A DNA stretch of 64,000 nt from an uncultured Prevotellaceae bacterium (GTDB taxonomy: Bacteria > Bacteroidota > Bacteroidia > Bacteroidales > Bacteroidaceae), in contig CACYPF010000001.1 of the NCBI GenBank assembly GCA_902776195.1, positions 62,001-126,000 of the forward strand, read 5' to 3'. Shown here piece after piece: positions 1-9,532 of the stretch. The notes below the pieces were generated by a model. The model searched no databases. It saw only the letters and a list, made by a program, of their open reading frames with translations, and was not told the origin of the DNA. The translations under genes were made by a program, and so were the position numbers. The number at the start of each line of letters is the position of its first letter. The stretch's first letter is position 1.

Positions 1-849
1 AATTTACAGAAGCCACTTGTAATATTTGATTTGGAGACCACGGGCCTTGACCTTGTCAAGGACCGTGTCATTCAAATATCTTATATAAAAGTATTTCCAA
101 ACGGAAAGGAAGAGCGTGGTAATCATCTCATCAATCCAGAGAAGCCTATACCAGAAATGGTGGAGGAGCTTACAGGTATTAAGAATGAGGACGTGAAGGA
201 CAAGCCGACCTTCAAGCAGATGGCCCAACAACTAAACCAGGTTTTTAGCGGTAGTGACATCGCAGGCTATAACTCCAACCATTTCGATGTGCCCCTTCTC
301 GCAGAAGAGTTCTTACGTGCAGGGATAGACTTTGATTTCTCCAAATGCCGTCTGATAGACGTGCAGACCATCTACCATAAGATGGAGCGCCGCAATCTCG
401 CAGCTGCCTACAAGTTCTACTGTGGCAGGAAGATGGAAGAGGACTTTACGGCACATCGTGCTGATGAGGATACGGAGGCTACCTACCGAGTATTACAAGG
501 TCAGCTGGACATGTACACGGCTGAGAAGCAGGAAGATCCAGAGCGTGTGCTTCAGAATGACATGCAGTATCTTGCTGATTTCTCGAAAGCAAACAACAAC
601 ATTGACTTTGCCGGTCGCATTGTCTGGGGAGAAATGAAAGACCACTCAGGAAAAGCGGTGCTTGGCAAAGATGGGAAACCCGTAATGACGGAAGTCTTCA
701 ACTTCGGGAAATACAAGGGACAGCCTGTCTCACAAGTCCTCCGTTTTGACCCAGGTTATTATAGTTGGATATTAGGTGGCGATTTCACATATAATACAAA
801 ACAGGTTCTCACACGCATTCGTCTTCGTGAGAGCCAAATGAACGCATGA
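1..849 (+). CDS. DnaQ-like 3'-5' exonuclease (5' end cut by window)
   Basis: The reading frame is open from base 1, so the true start lies upstream; 282 residues are visible. The DEDD exonuclease motifs appear in order: Exo I 'FDLETTG' (bases 25-45), Exo II with 'NSNHFD' and Exo III 'HRADED'. This is the fold of the DNA polymerase III epsilon/RNase T family, which removes nucleotides from 3' ends using two metal ions. The last third carries 'FGKYKGQPV' followed by 'YYSWIL', a small C-terminal module seen in ExoX-like exonucleases. The stop overlaps the coaBC start by four bases (ATGA), so the genes are translationally coupled. Whether it serves replication proofreading or repair cannot be decided; proximity to recN favours repair, as an inference. 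Confidence 0.85.
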   Translation, partial: NLQKPLVIFDLETTGLDLVKDRVIQISYIKVFPNGKEERGNHLINPEKPIPEMVEELTGIKNEDVKDKPTFKQMAQQLNQVFSGSDIAGYNSNHFDVPLLAEEFLRAGIDFDFSKCRLIDVQTIYHKMERRNLAAAYKFYCGRKMEEDFTAHRADEDTEATYRVLQGQLDMYTAEKQEDPERVLQNDMQYLADFSKANNNIDFAGRIVWGEMKDHSGKAVLGKDGKPVMTEVFNFGKYKGQPVSQVLRFDPGYYSWILGGDFTYNTKQVLTRIRLRESQMNA

Positions 850-2045
850 CTATGCTCAAAGGCAAGAAAATCGTTTTAGGAATCACTGGCTCTATTGCTG
901 CCTATAAGGCATGCTATGTCATCCGTGGATTGATAAAGGCTGGAGCAGAGGTACAAGTGGTTATCACCCCTGCCGGGAAAGAGTTTATAACCCCCATCAC
1001 CTTATCAGCACTAACCCAGAAGCCCGTTATCAGTGATTTCTTCTCACAACGTGACGGTACATGGCATTCCCATGTGGCACTGGGACTATGGGCAGATGCC
1101 ATGCTCATTGCACCATGCACAGCCTCTACCCTTGGGAAGATGGCTCATGGTGTTGCCGACAATATGCTGATTACCACCTATCTCTCTATGAAGGCTCCTG
1201 TTTTCATCGCTCCTGCCATGGATCTGGATATGTACCAACACCCCTCCACCCAGGAGAATCTCCGTATATTGCAGTCGTATGGCAACAGGGTCATCGAGCC
1301 ACAAAGTGGTTTCCTCGCCTCCGGACTTGAAGGGAAAGGGCGTATGGAAGAACCCGAGAAGATCGTCGAGTTCTTAGAGCGTGCGTTATCAACTGATGTC
1401 CCACTCACTGGGAAGAGAATCATGATTACCGCAGGTCCCACCTATGAGAAAATAGACCCTGTTCGCTTTATAGGCAACTATAGCAGTGGGAAGATGGGGT
1501 TCGCACTTGCGGAAGAGTGTGCCCGCCAAGGTGCTGAGGTAGAATTAGTGACAGGTCCTGTCGCCCTGACCACCCATCACCCTGACATCCACCGTACTGA
1601 CGTGGAGAGTTGTGAGGAGATGTATCAGGCTGCTACCAGTATTTATACATCATGTGATGCGGCCATTCTCTGTGCGGCAGTAGCTGATTTCCGACCAGAG
1701 AGCATCGCGGAGGAGAAAATCAAGAGGGAGCACGACGACCTTATCATCCGTCTGAAGCCCACCCATGACATCGCCGCCGCACTGGGACAGATGAAACAGG
1801 AAGGTCAGCGCTTGGTAGGATTTGCCTTGGAGACCAACGATGAGCAACAGAATGCACTTGGGAAACTGGAGCGTAAGAATCTGGACTTCATCGTACTGAA
1901 TTCTCTGCGTAACGAGGGAACCTGCTTCCAGTCGGACGAGAACCAAATCTGTATTATATCCCGCCAAGGACAGAAAGATTATCCTCGCAAGCAAAAAAGT
2001 GAGGTAGCAACAGATATTGTAAATGAATTAGCATCTATCCTATGA
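846..2045 (+). CDS. coaBC: Bifunctional phosphopantothenoylcysteine decarboxylase / phosphopantothenate-cysteine ligase
   Basis: CoaBC carries out two consecutive steps of coenzyme A synthesis: CTP-dependent joining of cysteine to 4'-phosphopantothenate, then FMN-dependent decarboxylation. The N-terminal flavoprotein half (about residues 1-185) shows 'GITGSIAAYK', the catalytic histidine region 'HSHVALGLWADAM' and 'PAMDLDMYQHP' in place of the usual PXMNXXMW motif. The C-terminal ligase half begins near residue 190 with 'ITAGPTYEKIDPVR' and 'NYSSGKMG'. Length (399 aa) is normal for the fused form. The substrate flap reads 'LASGLEGKGRM', with serine where the E. coli enzyme has its catalytic cysteine (LACG). 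It overlaps both neighbours by four bases, so it lies within an operon with the exonuclease, DUF4835 and recN genes. Confidence 0.95.
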   Translation: MTMLKGKKIVLGITGSIAAYKACYVIRGLIKAGAEVQVVITPAGKEFITPITLSALTQKPVISDFFSQRDGTWHSHVALGLWADAMLIAPCTASTLGKMAHGVADNMLITTYLSMKAPVFIAPAMDLDMYQHPSTQENLRILQSYGNRVIEPQSGFLASGLEGKGRMEEPEKIVEFLERALSTDVPLTGKRIMITAGPTYEKIDPVRFIGNYSSGKMGFALAEECARQGAEVELVTGPVALTTHHPDIHRTDVESCEEMYQAATSIYTSCDAAILCAAVADFRPESIAEEKIKREHDDLIIRLKPTHDIAAALGQMKQEGQRLVGFALETNDEQQNALGKLERKNLDFIVLNSLRNEGTCFQSDENQICIISRQGQKDYPRKQKSEVATDIVNELASIL

Positions 2046-2941
2046 AGAAAGTAATCTGGCTTATCATCATCATATTCTGTCCATTCTGTCTCCATGCACA
2101 GGAGCTGAATGCGAAGATTACTATAAACCATGCCCAGATCCAAGGAACTGACGCGAGTGTCTTCGAGACGTTACAGCAATCGCTGGAGCAGTTTGTCAAT
2201 GACCGCCAATGGACTGACTATCAATTTCAGAAACACGAGCGTATCAATTGTAACTTCAACATCACCATCACCAAATACGACAAGACTGCCAACCGGTTTG
2301 AGGCAACAGCGATGATACAGGCAAACCGCCCTGTATATCATTCCACATACACGACCACCATATATAATAACAAGGATGCAGACTTTAGTTTCGACTATGT
2401 ACAATACGACCAACTGAATTTCCAAGAGGAAATCATTGACAACCAGTTGACCGCACTCTTCGCTTATTATGCTTATTTAATCATCGGACTCGACCTTGAC
2501 AGTTTCTCCCCTTTAGGTGGAACCGATGTCATGCAGCGCTGTCTCAATCTGGTCAATAACACCCAGAACTTAGGATTCCCGGGCTGGAAAGCGTTTGAGA
2601 CAAGTCGTAACCGTTTTGCCATCATCAATGACTATCTTGATGAGGCGATGAAGCCCTTCCGACAGCTACAGTATGACTATTACCGTACAGGACTTGATGA
2701 GATGGCTAATAATGCGGAGCGCGGCAGGGCGAATATCACCACTGCACTCAACAACCTCAAAGAAGCGCATCAGAATAAGCCTCTCAGTCTGTTACCCCAG
2801 ATATGGACAGACTATAAGCGTGACGAACTTTCCTCCATCTATCATGGGAAAGGAACGCAGAAAGAAAAGGAGCAAGTATACGATCTGCTCTTTTCCATCA
2901 ATGCCTCACAAAGTAATGCTTGGGATCAAATAAAGAATTAA
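2042..2941 (+). CDS. DUF4835 family exported protein (PorD-like)
   Basis: A 299-residue protein with an N-terminal signal peptide ending in 'CLHAQE', so it is predicted to be periplasmic or attached to the outer membrane. The body (an early 'ITINHAQIQGTD' and 'FVNDRQWTD', later 'YAYLIIGLDLDSFSPLGG') fits the DUF4835 family, found in Bacteroidota between dfp/coaBC and recN exactly as here. Members have been annotated as PorD, linked to type IX secretion; I treat that as family annotation and not as shown here. The start overlaps the coaBC stop by four bases and recN begins three bases after its end. No catalytic motif is visible. Confidence 0.8.
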   Translation: MKKVIWLIIIIFCPFCLHAQELNAKITINHAQIQGTDASVFETLQQSLEQFVNDRQWTDYQFQKHERINCNFNITITKYDKTANRFEATAMIQANRPVYHSTYTTTIYNNKDADFSFDYVQYDQLNFQEEIIDNQLTALFAYYAYLIIGLDLDSFSPLGGTDVMQRCLNLVNNTQNLGFPGWKAFETSRNRFAIINDYLDEAMKPFRQLQYDYYRTGLDEMANNAERGRANITTALNNLKEAHQNKPLSLLPQIWTDYKRDELSSIYHGKGTQKEKEQVYDLLFSINASQSNAWDQIKN

Positions 2942-2944
2942 GAA

Positions 2945-4609
2945 ATGCTCACACACCTATATATCAAGAACTTCACCCTGATTGATGAACTCGACATCGA
3001 GTTACGTCCCGGTTTCTCTGTCATCACCGGAGAGACGGGAGCCGGTAAGAGCATCATCCTCGGTGCCATCGGTCTTCTTTTAGGACAGCGTGCGGACTCA
3101 AAGAGCATCAAGCAAGGTTGTGACCGTTGTATTATCGAGGCGCATTTCGACCTGAGCCGTTATCAGCTGACATCCTTCTTCGAGGAGAACGACATCGATA
3201 ATGATGTCAGTGACTGTATCATCCGACGTGAGCTGACAGCAGCAGGAAAAAGCCGCGCTTTCATCAACGATACCCCCGTGTCCTTGTCACTATTAAAGGA
3301 ACTGGGAGATATGCTGGTCGACGTTCACTCGCAGCATCAGAACCTGCTGTTAGGCAAACAAGACTTCCAACTGGAGGTTGTCGACACCCTCGCCAATGAC
3401 CAGGACGATCTTTCCGCTTACCAGAAAGACTTCACCGCATACCACGACAAACAGCGACAGCTGCGGGACCTACAGGAGGAGATGGAGCGAAACCGCCAGA
3501 ACATCGACTTCCTGCAGTTCCAATATAATGAACTGGAACAAGCTCATCTCATAGAGGAGGAACAAGAGGAGATGGAGCAACAGCGTGAGACCATGGCACA
3601 TAGCGAGGACATCAAGACTGCGCTCTATGAGACGAGGAATCATCTTGCCGCTGATGAGCAAGGGGTCCTTCCCCTACTCCGTAAGTCTCTCGCCGCCCTG
3701 CAGTCCATCACAAAAGTATATCCTGCCACGGAGGAATGGACAGGACGCATGGAGAGTTGTCAGATTGAGCTGAAGGACATCGCACAAGATGTGGAAGGAC
3801 GTTTGGAAGATATCGACTTCGACCCTGTGGAGCTGGACCGTATCAACCAGCGTCTTGACAAGCTATATGACTTACAGAAGAAATACCATGTAGAGACCGT
3901 TGCGGAACTCATCCGCCAGCGTGACGACTTGAAACGGCAACTCAGTCAGATAGAGAACAGCGACGACACCTTGAACACCTTGCAAGAGGAACTTCATGTG
4001 CTGCAAGGGAAATGCCAGCAGAAAGCTGACAAGTTGACCAAGCAACGACAGAAAGCGACCAAGGAGATTGAGCGACAGATGCTTGAGCGGCTGAAATCAC
4101 TCGGTATGCCGAATGTCCGCTTTGAGGTGACGATCCAGAAGACCGACCTTCGCAAAGACGGACAGGACGATGTGGCATTCCTGTTTAGTGCCAACACCTC
4201 CAGTCCCGTACAGCCTATCGCTCAGGTGGCTTCCGGTGGTGAGATAGCCCGTGTCATGCTCTCCTTGAAGGCAATGATCAGTGGAGCCGTCAAACTCCCC
4301 ACCATCATCTTTGATGAGATAGACACCGGTGTCAGCGGAAAGATTGCCGAGCGTATGGCAGAGATCATGCAGGAGATGGGAGCCAACGACCGACAGGTCA
4401 TCTCCATCACACACCTCCCACAGATTGCCGCCCTTGGAACTACCCATTACCGTGTCTCCAAGCAAGAGACGCCGACAGGTACGAGCAGTCGTATGCAAAT
4501 GCTCTCTGACGAGGAGCGTATCCACGAGATTGCCCAGATGCTCAGCGGCAGTGACATCTCTGCCGCCGCTATACAAAACGCTAAAGAACTTCTTAAAATA
4601 GAATCATGA
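2945..4609 (+). CDS. recN: DNA repair protein RecN
   Basis: RecN is an SMC-like ATPase that acts at DNA double-strand breaks. The 554-residue length is standard. Walker A is 'GETGAGKSIIL' near residue 30; a long central coiled-coil region rich in E, Q and R (about residues 150-370) follows; the ABC signature is 'VASGGEIARVMLS' and Walker B is 'IIFDEIDTGVSG'. The N-terminus 'MLTHLYIKNFTLIDELDIEL' is typical. It sits three bases after the DUF4835 gene and one base before the next gene, so all are probably co-transcribed. Confidence 0.96.
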   Translation: MLTHLYIKNFTLIDELDIELRPGFSVITGETGAGKSIILGAIGLLLGQRADSKSIKQGCDRCIIEAHFDLSRYQLTSFFEENDIDNDVSDCIIRRELTAAGKSRAFINDTPVSLSLLKELGDMLVDVHSQHQNLLLGKQDFQLEVVDTLANDQDDLSAYQKDFTAYHDKQRQLRDLQEEMERNRQNIDFLQFQYNELEQAHLIEEEQEEMEQQRETMAHSEDIKTALYETRNHLAADEQGVLPLLRKSLAALQSITKVYPATEEWTGRMESCQIELKDIAQDVEGRLEDIDFDPVELDRINQRLDKLYDLQKKYHVETVAELIRQRDDLKRQLSQIENSDDTLNTLQEELHVLQGKCQQKADKLTKQRQKATKEIERQMLERLKSLGMPNVRFEVTIQKTDLRKDGQDDVAFLFSANTSSPVQPIAQVASGGEIARVMLSLKAMISGAVKLPTIIFDEIDTGVSGKIAERMAEIMQEMGANDRQVISITHLPQIAALGTTHYRVSKQETPTGTSSRMQMLSDEERIHEIAQMLSGSDISAAAIQNAKELLKIES

Positions 4610-4610
4610 T

Positions 4611-6284
4611 ATGCTGAAGAAAATACTATTATTCATACCTATTTGCCTCTTGACCCTCTTACCCGTCTCCGCACAGTCATGGGCATCAAAGGCTGTAAAG
4701 TCATTGCTGACACTGAAGACCTTCGCGAAAGACGGTACCCTCCTTGCCAGCAGCACAGGTTTCTTCGTCGGCACAGACGGGGAGGCTGTCAGCAGCTATG
4801 CACCTTTCAAGGGGGCACAACGTGCCGTCGTCATTGACGCACAAGGAAAAGAATATCCTGTCGAGTTCATGCTGGGAGCGAACGAGACCTATGATGTGGC
4901 GAAATTCCAGGTTGCCGCACAAAAGACCACCCCACTCCCTATTGCAGCCACTGCCACAAAAGGAAGCAGTGTATGGCTCCTTCCCTATGCCGTCAAGAAG
5001 ACCCCCGACTGCGTACAGGGAACCATCAGCAATGCAGAGCTGTTTCAGGAAAAATACCAGTACTACACTCTCCAGCTGAATGCTGAGGAGAGTCAGATCA
5101 ACAGTCCTGTCCTTAACGAGAACGGTGAGGTGGTCGGGATTATCCAGCCATCCGCAGGAGACCAGAAAGGAACATCCTACGCTGTCAGTGCCCGCTTTGC
5201 GACAGACCTGAAGATTGTCGGACTCAGTATTAACGACCCGGTATTCAGACAGACACAAATACCCATGGCGATGCCTGACGATGCCAAGGAAGCCTTGCTC
5301 ACCATATTCCTCGCTTCCTCTTCGGTGAGTGAGAACGAGTATCTCAATCTGATAGAGCGTTTCATTAAGAAGTTCCCTGACGAAGCAGACGGCTATGTAT
5401 ACCGTGCCCGTTATCAGGTATCCAAAGGTAACTTCAGCAGTGCCGACGAGGACATGCAGAGAGCCCTTAAGATCAATGGGGAGAAAGATGACGTTCATTA
5501 TCAATATGCAGACCTCATCTATCAGAAAGAAATCTATCAGAGTGACAAGCCTTTCAGTGCCTGGACTCTCGACAAGGCTTTCAGCGAGTCACAAGAGGCA
5601 TACCGCATCAATCCCATGCCCATCTACTTACAGCAGCAGGCACAGATCCGTTATGCACAAGGACAATATGCGGAGGCTTATAACCTCTATGACCGACTTA
5701 CCCGCAGTGATCTCCGCAGTGCGGATATCTTCTTTGCCGCCTCGCAATGCAAAGCACAGCTGAACGAGCCAGATATGCAACTTGCCTTACTCGACAGTGC
5801 TGTCAATCAGTTCAGCCGTCCTTATGTCAAGACGGCGGCACCCTACCTGCTGGCACGTGCCCAGGCTTTGTATAATCAAGGGAAATACCGCCCTGCCGTC
5901 AATGACTATAACGAGTACGAGCAACTGATGGGCAGCCAGTTGGGCGCTGCCTTCTACTACCAGCGTGAGCTTGCCGAACTGGGGGGACATCTCTACCAGC
6001 AAGCACTGAACGACATCAACAAAGCCATTGAACTGGCACCTACAGAGCCCATGTACCAAGCCGAGAAGGCATCCCTACAGGTCCGTGTCGGTATGCACAA
6101 GGAAGCGATGGAGACGGCTCAGCAGCTCATTCGGATGTCACCCGACCTTTCCGACGGTTACCTCTTCTTAGGTCTGGCACAATGTCTCTCCGACCAGAAG
6201 GCTGAGGGGGTAAAGAACCTCAACAAGGCGAAGGAGCTTGGCAACGACCAGGCGCAATCACTCATCGACAAATACGCTAAGTAA
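4611..6284 (+). CDS. Trypsin-fold pseudoprotease with TPR repeats, exported
   Basis: A 557-residue protein with a signal peptide ending 'LLPVSAQ'. Residues ~25-205 follow the DegP/HtrA-like trypsin fold ('STGFFVGTDGEAV', 'YDVAKFQV', 'SPVLNENGEVVGI'), but the catalytic triad looks lost: the His position reads Ala (A64), the Ser position reads Ile (I163), and only the Asp (D95) remains. Residues ~230-557 are tetratricopeptide repeats (for example 'ALINDINKAIELAP'-type units, and 'GYLFLGLAQCLSDQKA'). This suggests a periplasmic binding or scaffold protein, not an active protease. It starts one base after the recN stop. The alignment that places the lost residues is by eye. Confidence 0.75.
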   Translation: MLKKILLFIPICLLTLLPVSAQSWASKAVKSLLTLKTFAKDGTLLASSTGFFVGTDGEAVSSYAPFKGAQRAVVIDAQGKEYPVEFMLGANETYDVAKFQVAAQKTTPLPIAATATKGSSVWLLPYAVKKTPDCVQGTISNAELFQEKYQYYTLQLNAEESQINSPVLNENGEVVGIIQPSAGDQKGTSYAVSARFATDLKIVGLSINDPVFRQTQIPMAMPDDAKEALLTIFLASSSVSENEYLNLIERFIKKFPDEADGYVYRARYQVSKGNFSSADEDMQRALKINGEKDDVHYQYADLIYQKEIYQSDKPFSAWTLDKAFSESQEAYRINPMPIYLQQQAQIRYAQGQYAEAYNLYDRLTRSDLRSADIFFAASQCKAQLNEPDMQLALLDSAVNQFSRPYVKTAAPYLLARAQALYNQGKYRPAVNDYNEYEQLMGSQLGAAFYYQRELAELGGHLYQQALNDINKAIELAPTEPMYQAEKASLQVRVGMHKEAMETAQQLIRMSPDLSDGYLFLGLAQCLSDQKAEGVKNLNKAKELGNDQAQSLIDKYAK

Positions 6285-6324
6285 TTTAACTATCAAATAC
6301 TTTATTAACTAAAACTTCAAGAAC

Positions 6325-7821
6325 ATGAACAATGTACCAGTTATCAAAATTGGAATCGTCGCTGTAAGCCGCGACTGTTTTCCAGAGTCACTTGCCGTTA
6401 ACCGCCGCAAGGCTGTCGTTGCCAAGTATGTAGAGAAATTCGGTGCTGCCGACATCTACGAATGTCCTATCTGTATCGTGGAGAGTGAGATCCACATGTG
6501 TCAGGCTCTTGAGGACATCAAGAAGGCTGGTTGTAACGCTCTTTGCGTTTACCTGGGCAACTTCGGTCCTGAGATCTCTGAGACCATGCTCGCCAAGTAT
6601 TTCGACGGTCCCGCCATGTTCTGCGCCGCTGCTGAGGAGACTCAGAACGACCTGATTGACGGTCGTGGCGATGCTTACTGCGGTATGCTGAATGCCAGCC
6701 ATGCACTGTCACTCCGCAAGACACGTGCCTACATTCCAGAGGAGCCTGTAGGTGATGCCGCTCAGTGTGCTGAGATGATCCACGAGTTCGTGCCCATCGC
6801 ACGTGCCATCGTCGGTCTGCAGAACCTGAAGATCATCAGCTTCGGTCCCCGTCCCAACAACTTCCTTGCCTGCAACGCTCCTATCCGCGCCCTCTATGAT
6901 CTCGATGTCGAGATTGAGGAGAACTCAGAGCTCGACCTGCTGGAGTCATTCCAGAAGCATGCCGGCGACCCACGTATTGACGAGGTGGTAAAGGATATGG
7001 CTGCTGAGCTGGGACATGGCAACAAGATTCCTCAGGTACTGCCTAAGCTCGCACAGTATGAGCTGACACTGCTCGACTGGATTGAGGGTCACAAGGGCTG
7101 CCGTCAGTTCGTCACCCTGACCACTAAGTGCTGGCCTGCCTTCCAGACGATGTTCGGTTTCGTTCCCTGCTATGTGAACAGCCGTCTGACCAGTCGCGGT
7201 ATCCCCGTCAGCTGTGAGGTGGATATCTACGGTACCCTCTCTGAGTATATCGGAACCTGCATCTCTCAGGATGCCGTTACCCTGCTCGACATCAACAATA
7301 CCGTTCCTAACGATATGTACGAGGAGAGCATCAAGGGTAAGAAGTTCGCTTGCGACACCTATACCGACAAGGAGATCTTCATGGGCTTCCACTGTGGTAA
7401 CACCGCTTCCAGCAAGGTTTGCAACTGCAACATGTGCTTCCAGCGCATCATGGCTCGCGCCCTGCCTGTTGAGGTGACCAACGGTACCCTGGAGGGTGAC
7501 ATCAAGCCAGGTCTTGCTACTGTATACCGTCTGCAGTCTACTGCTGACACCAAGCTGCGTGCTTACATCGCACAGGGTGAGGTTCTCCCCGTGGCAACAC
7601 GCTCCTTCGGTTCTATCGGTATCTTTGGTATCAAGAACATGAGCCGCTTCTATCGTCACGTCCTCATCGAGAAGCACTATCCACACCATTGCGCCGTGAT
7701 GTTCGGACATCAGGGTAAGTACCTGTGGGAGGTCCTCAAGTACATGGGTATCCCCGTGGACGAGATTGACTACAACTTCCCGAAGGGTGACTTCTACCCC
7801 ACCGAGAATCCTTTTGCATAA
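6325..7821 (+). CDS. L-fucose/L-arabinose isomerase family protein
   Basis: A 498-residue cytoplasmic protein without signal peptide. The opening 'KIGIVAVSRDCFPESLA' and the later 'SFGPRPNNFLACNAPI' fit the FucI/AraA-like isomerase fold, enzymes that interconvert aldose and ketose sugars using a metal ion. It is shorter than E. coli FucI (~590 aa) and the substrate cannot be read from sequence. A cysteine-rich stretch ('SSKVCNCNMCF') is noticeable near residue 375. It has its own 40-base leader after the upstream gene and is followed by a strong terminator. Codon use is more biased than in neighbours (GGT, CTG, GAG, AAG dominate), suggesting high expression. Confidence 0.75.
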   Translation: MNNVPVIKIGIVAVSRDCFPESLAVNRRKAVVAKYVEKFGAADIYECPICIVESEIHMCQALEDIKKAGCNALCVYLGNFGPEISETMLAKYFDGPAMFCAAAEETQNDLIDGRGDAYCGMLNASHALSLRKTRAYIPEEPVGDAAQCAEMIHEFVPIARAIVGLQNLKIISFGPRPNNFLACNAPIRALYDLDVEIEENSELDLLESFQKHAGDPRIDEVVKDMAAELGHGNKIPQVLPKLAQYELTLLDWIEGHKGCRQFVTLTTKCWPAFQTMFGFVPCYVNSRLTSRGIPVSCEVDIYGTLSEYIGTCISQDAVTLLDINNTVPNDMYEESIKGKKFACDTYTDKEIFMGFHCGNTASSKVCNCNMCFQRIMARALPVEVTNGTLEGDIKPGLATVYRLQSTADTKLRAYIAQGEVLPVATRSFGSIGIFGIKNMSRFYRHVLIEKHYPHHCAVMFGHQGKYLWEVLKYMGIPVDEIDYNFPKGDFYPTENPFA

Positions 7822-7843
7822 GGTAATGATCAATAACAAAAGG

Positions 7844-7874
7844 AAGAGGATGCGTCATCGCATCCTCTTTTCTT
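7844..7874. terminator. Intrinsic terminator between isomerase gene and dnaB
   Basis: Perfect 11-bp stem AAGAGGATGCG / CGCATCCTCTT (7844-7854 and 7859-7869) with a TCAT loop, followed by a T-rich run on the + strand. It lies 22 bases after the isomerase stop. On the minus strand it could also stop dnaB transcripts, though its U-run is weaker there. Confidence 0.85.
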
Positions 7875-7985
7875 TGCTTTTTGATACACTTTTTTATGCC
7901 GCAGGTTAGTCCTACACTTGTAAAAGACACTTTCTTTCATTGCTACAATCATCAGCAGCATCTGTAGAAGGGGGTTTTTACATCA

Positions 7986-9509
7986 TCAGAATGGTACCTG
8001 AACATTCTCACCGCCCTCGAAAGGCGACTGTTCCATAGCCGGTTGCTCACCGTTCACGCGGCTGCCGAGGATCTCTCCCCCATTGTCATCCGACTGCTTA
8101 CGACGGCCCAGACGACTATCCTCCGGGTTCTCGAAGCGGGTGAACTCACCACGGAAGGTCAGCAGCACATCACCAGTAGCACCCTTACGATGCTTGGCAA
8201 TGATGATCTGTGCCATGCCATGCAGGTCACGGCCGTTATCATCCTGATAGATATGGTAGTATTCCGGACGATGGACGAAGAGCACCATATCCGCATCCTG
8301 CTCGATGGCTCCCGACTCACGGAGGTCAGAGAGCTGGGGACGCTTACCCTCCAAGCCCTCACGACTCTCCACACCACGGTTCAACTGCGAGAGGGCGATG
8401 ATGGGGATATCCAATTCCTTCGCCAGTCCTTTCAGAGAACGGCTGATGGTCGACACCTCTTCCTGACGACTGGAGAAGCGCATTCCATTGGCATTCATCA
8501 ACTGCAGGTAGTCAATCATGATAATCTTCACACCATGCTCACGCACCAGTCGGCGTGCCTTGGTACGCAGTTCGAAGACAGAGAGACCCGGGGTGTCGTC
8601 GACATAGAGCGGAGCTCCCAGCAGGTTATTGACCCGCTTGTCCAGACGGTCCCACTCGTCAGGGTGCAACTGACCGTTCAGGATCTTCGAGCCCTGTATC
8701 TCACAGACGTTCGATATCAGACGGTTCACCAGCTGCGTGTTACTCATCTCAAGAGAGAAGAATGCCATCGGCACCTGATAGTCGGCAGCGATATTCTTAG
8801 CCATAGAGAGGGCGAAGGAGGTCTTACCCATGGCAGGACGACCCGCGATAATCACCAAGTCGGAAGGTTGCCAACCACTGGTGATATCGTCGAGTTTATG
8901 ATAACCCGTCGGCACACCCGTCAGACCATCCTTGTTGGCTGCCGCCTTCTGGATGACATCCACCGCATTCTTGATGACAGGGTCAATCTGCGTATAGTCC
9001 TTCTTCATGTTCTTCTGCGAGAGTTCGAAGAGCGAGCCCTCCGCCTCCTGCATCAGGTCGTCGATGTCTATCGTCTCGTCGAAAGCCTTCGTCTCGATGA
9101 AGCTGGCATAGGATATCAACTGGCGAGCCAGGAATTTTTGGGCGATGATGCGGGCATGATACTCGACATTGGCAGAAGATGCCACTCGTGAGGACAGCTC
9201 CATCACATAAGCAGGACCACCCACGTTCTCCAAGTCACCCTGTTTGGCAAGCTGTTCCGTCACCGTCCATACGTCGACGGGCTGTTCCTTCAGCTCCAGG
9301 TCACGGATTGCCTCGTACACCTTCTGGTTACGGGGCTCATAGAAGCTCTCGGGATAGAGCATCTCACAAACCACGGTATAGGCATCCTTGTCAATCATCA
9401 AGGCTCCCAGCACGGCACGCTCTATCTCCGTTGCCTGTGGCTGCACATGGGCATAGGTATTATCTGTCTGTTGTGTTCTGCGCTGTCTGCGCTGGTTATT
9501 CTCTGGCAT
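7986..9509 (-). CDS. dnaB: Replicative DNA helicase DnaB
   Basis: DnaB is the hexameric helicase that unwinds DNA at the replication fork. The 507-residue protein has the N-terminal DnaB domain ('TEIERAVLGALMIDKDAY'), Walker A 'GRPAMGKTSFALSMA', the H2-H3 region 'IIMIDYLQLMNANG' and the arginine-finger region 'KHRKGATGDV'. No intein is present. It is convergent with the upstream isomerase gene. nadE lies 60 bases upstream in the same direction, across a short tandem repeat. Confidence 0.97.
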   Translation of the reverse strand: MPENNQRRQRRTQQTDNTYAHVQPQATEIERAVLGALMIDKDAYTVVCEMLYPESFYEPRNQKVYEAIRDLELKEQPVDVWTVTEQLAKQGDLENVGGPAYVMELSSRVASSANVEYHARIIAQKFLARQLISYASFIETKAFDETIDIDDLMQEAEGSLFELSQKNMKKDYTQIDPVIKNAVDVIQKAAANKDGLTGVPTGYHKLDDITSGWQPSDLVIIAGRPAMGKTSFALSMAKNIAADYQVPMAFFSLEMSNTQLVNRLISNVCEIQGSKILNGQLHPDEWDRLDKRVNNLLGAPLYVDDTPGLSVFELRTKARRLVREHGVKIIMIDYLQLMNANGMRFSSRQEEVSTISRSLKGLAKELDIPIIALSQLNRGVESREGLEGKRPQLSDLRESGAIEQDADMVLFVHRPEYYHIYQDDNGRDLHGMAQIIIAKHRKGATGDVLLTFRGEFTRFENPEDSRLGRRKQSDDNGGEILGSRVNGEQPAMEQSPFEGGENVQVPF

Positions 9510-9532
9510 AACTCTATTTCTTTTTATATTAT

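Noticed and set aside
6946-7839. Long open frame on the - strand opposite the isomerase gene (297 codons)
   Set aside because: Antisense shadow; it ends across the terminator region and carries no motif.
8043-9191. Long open frame on the + strand opposite dnaB (382 codons)
   Set aside because: Antisense shadow of dnaB with no recognisable motif, no promoter and composition dictated by the opposite gene.
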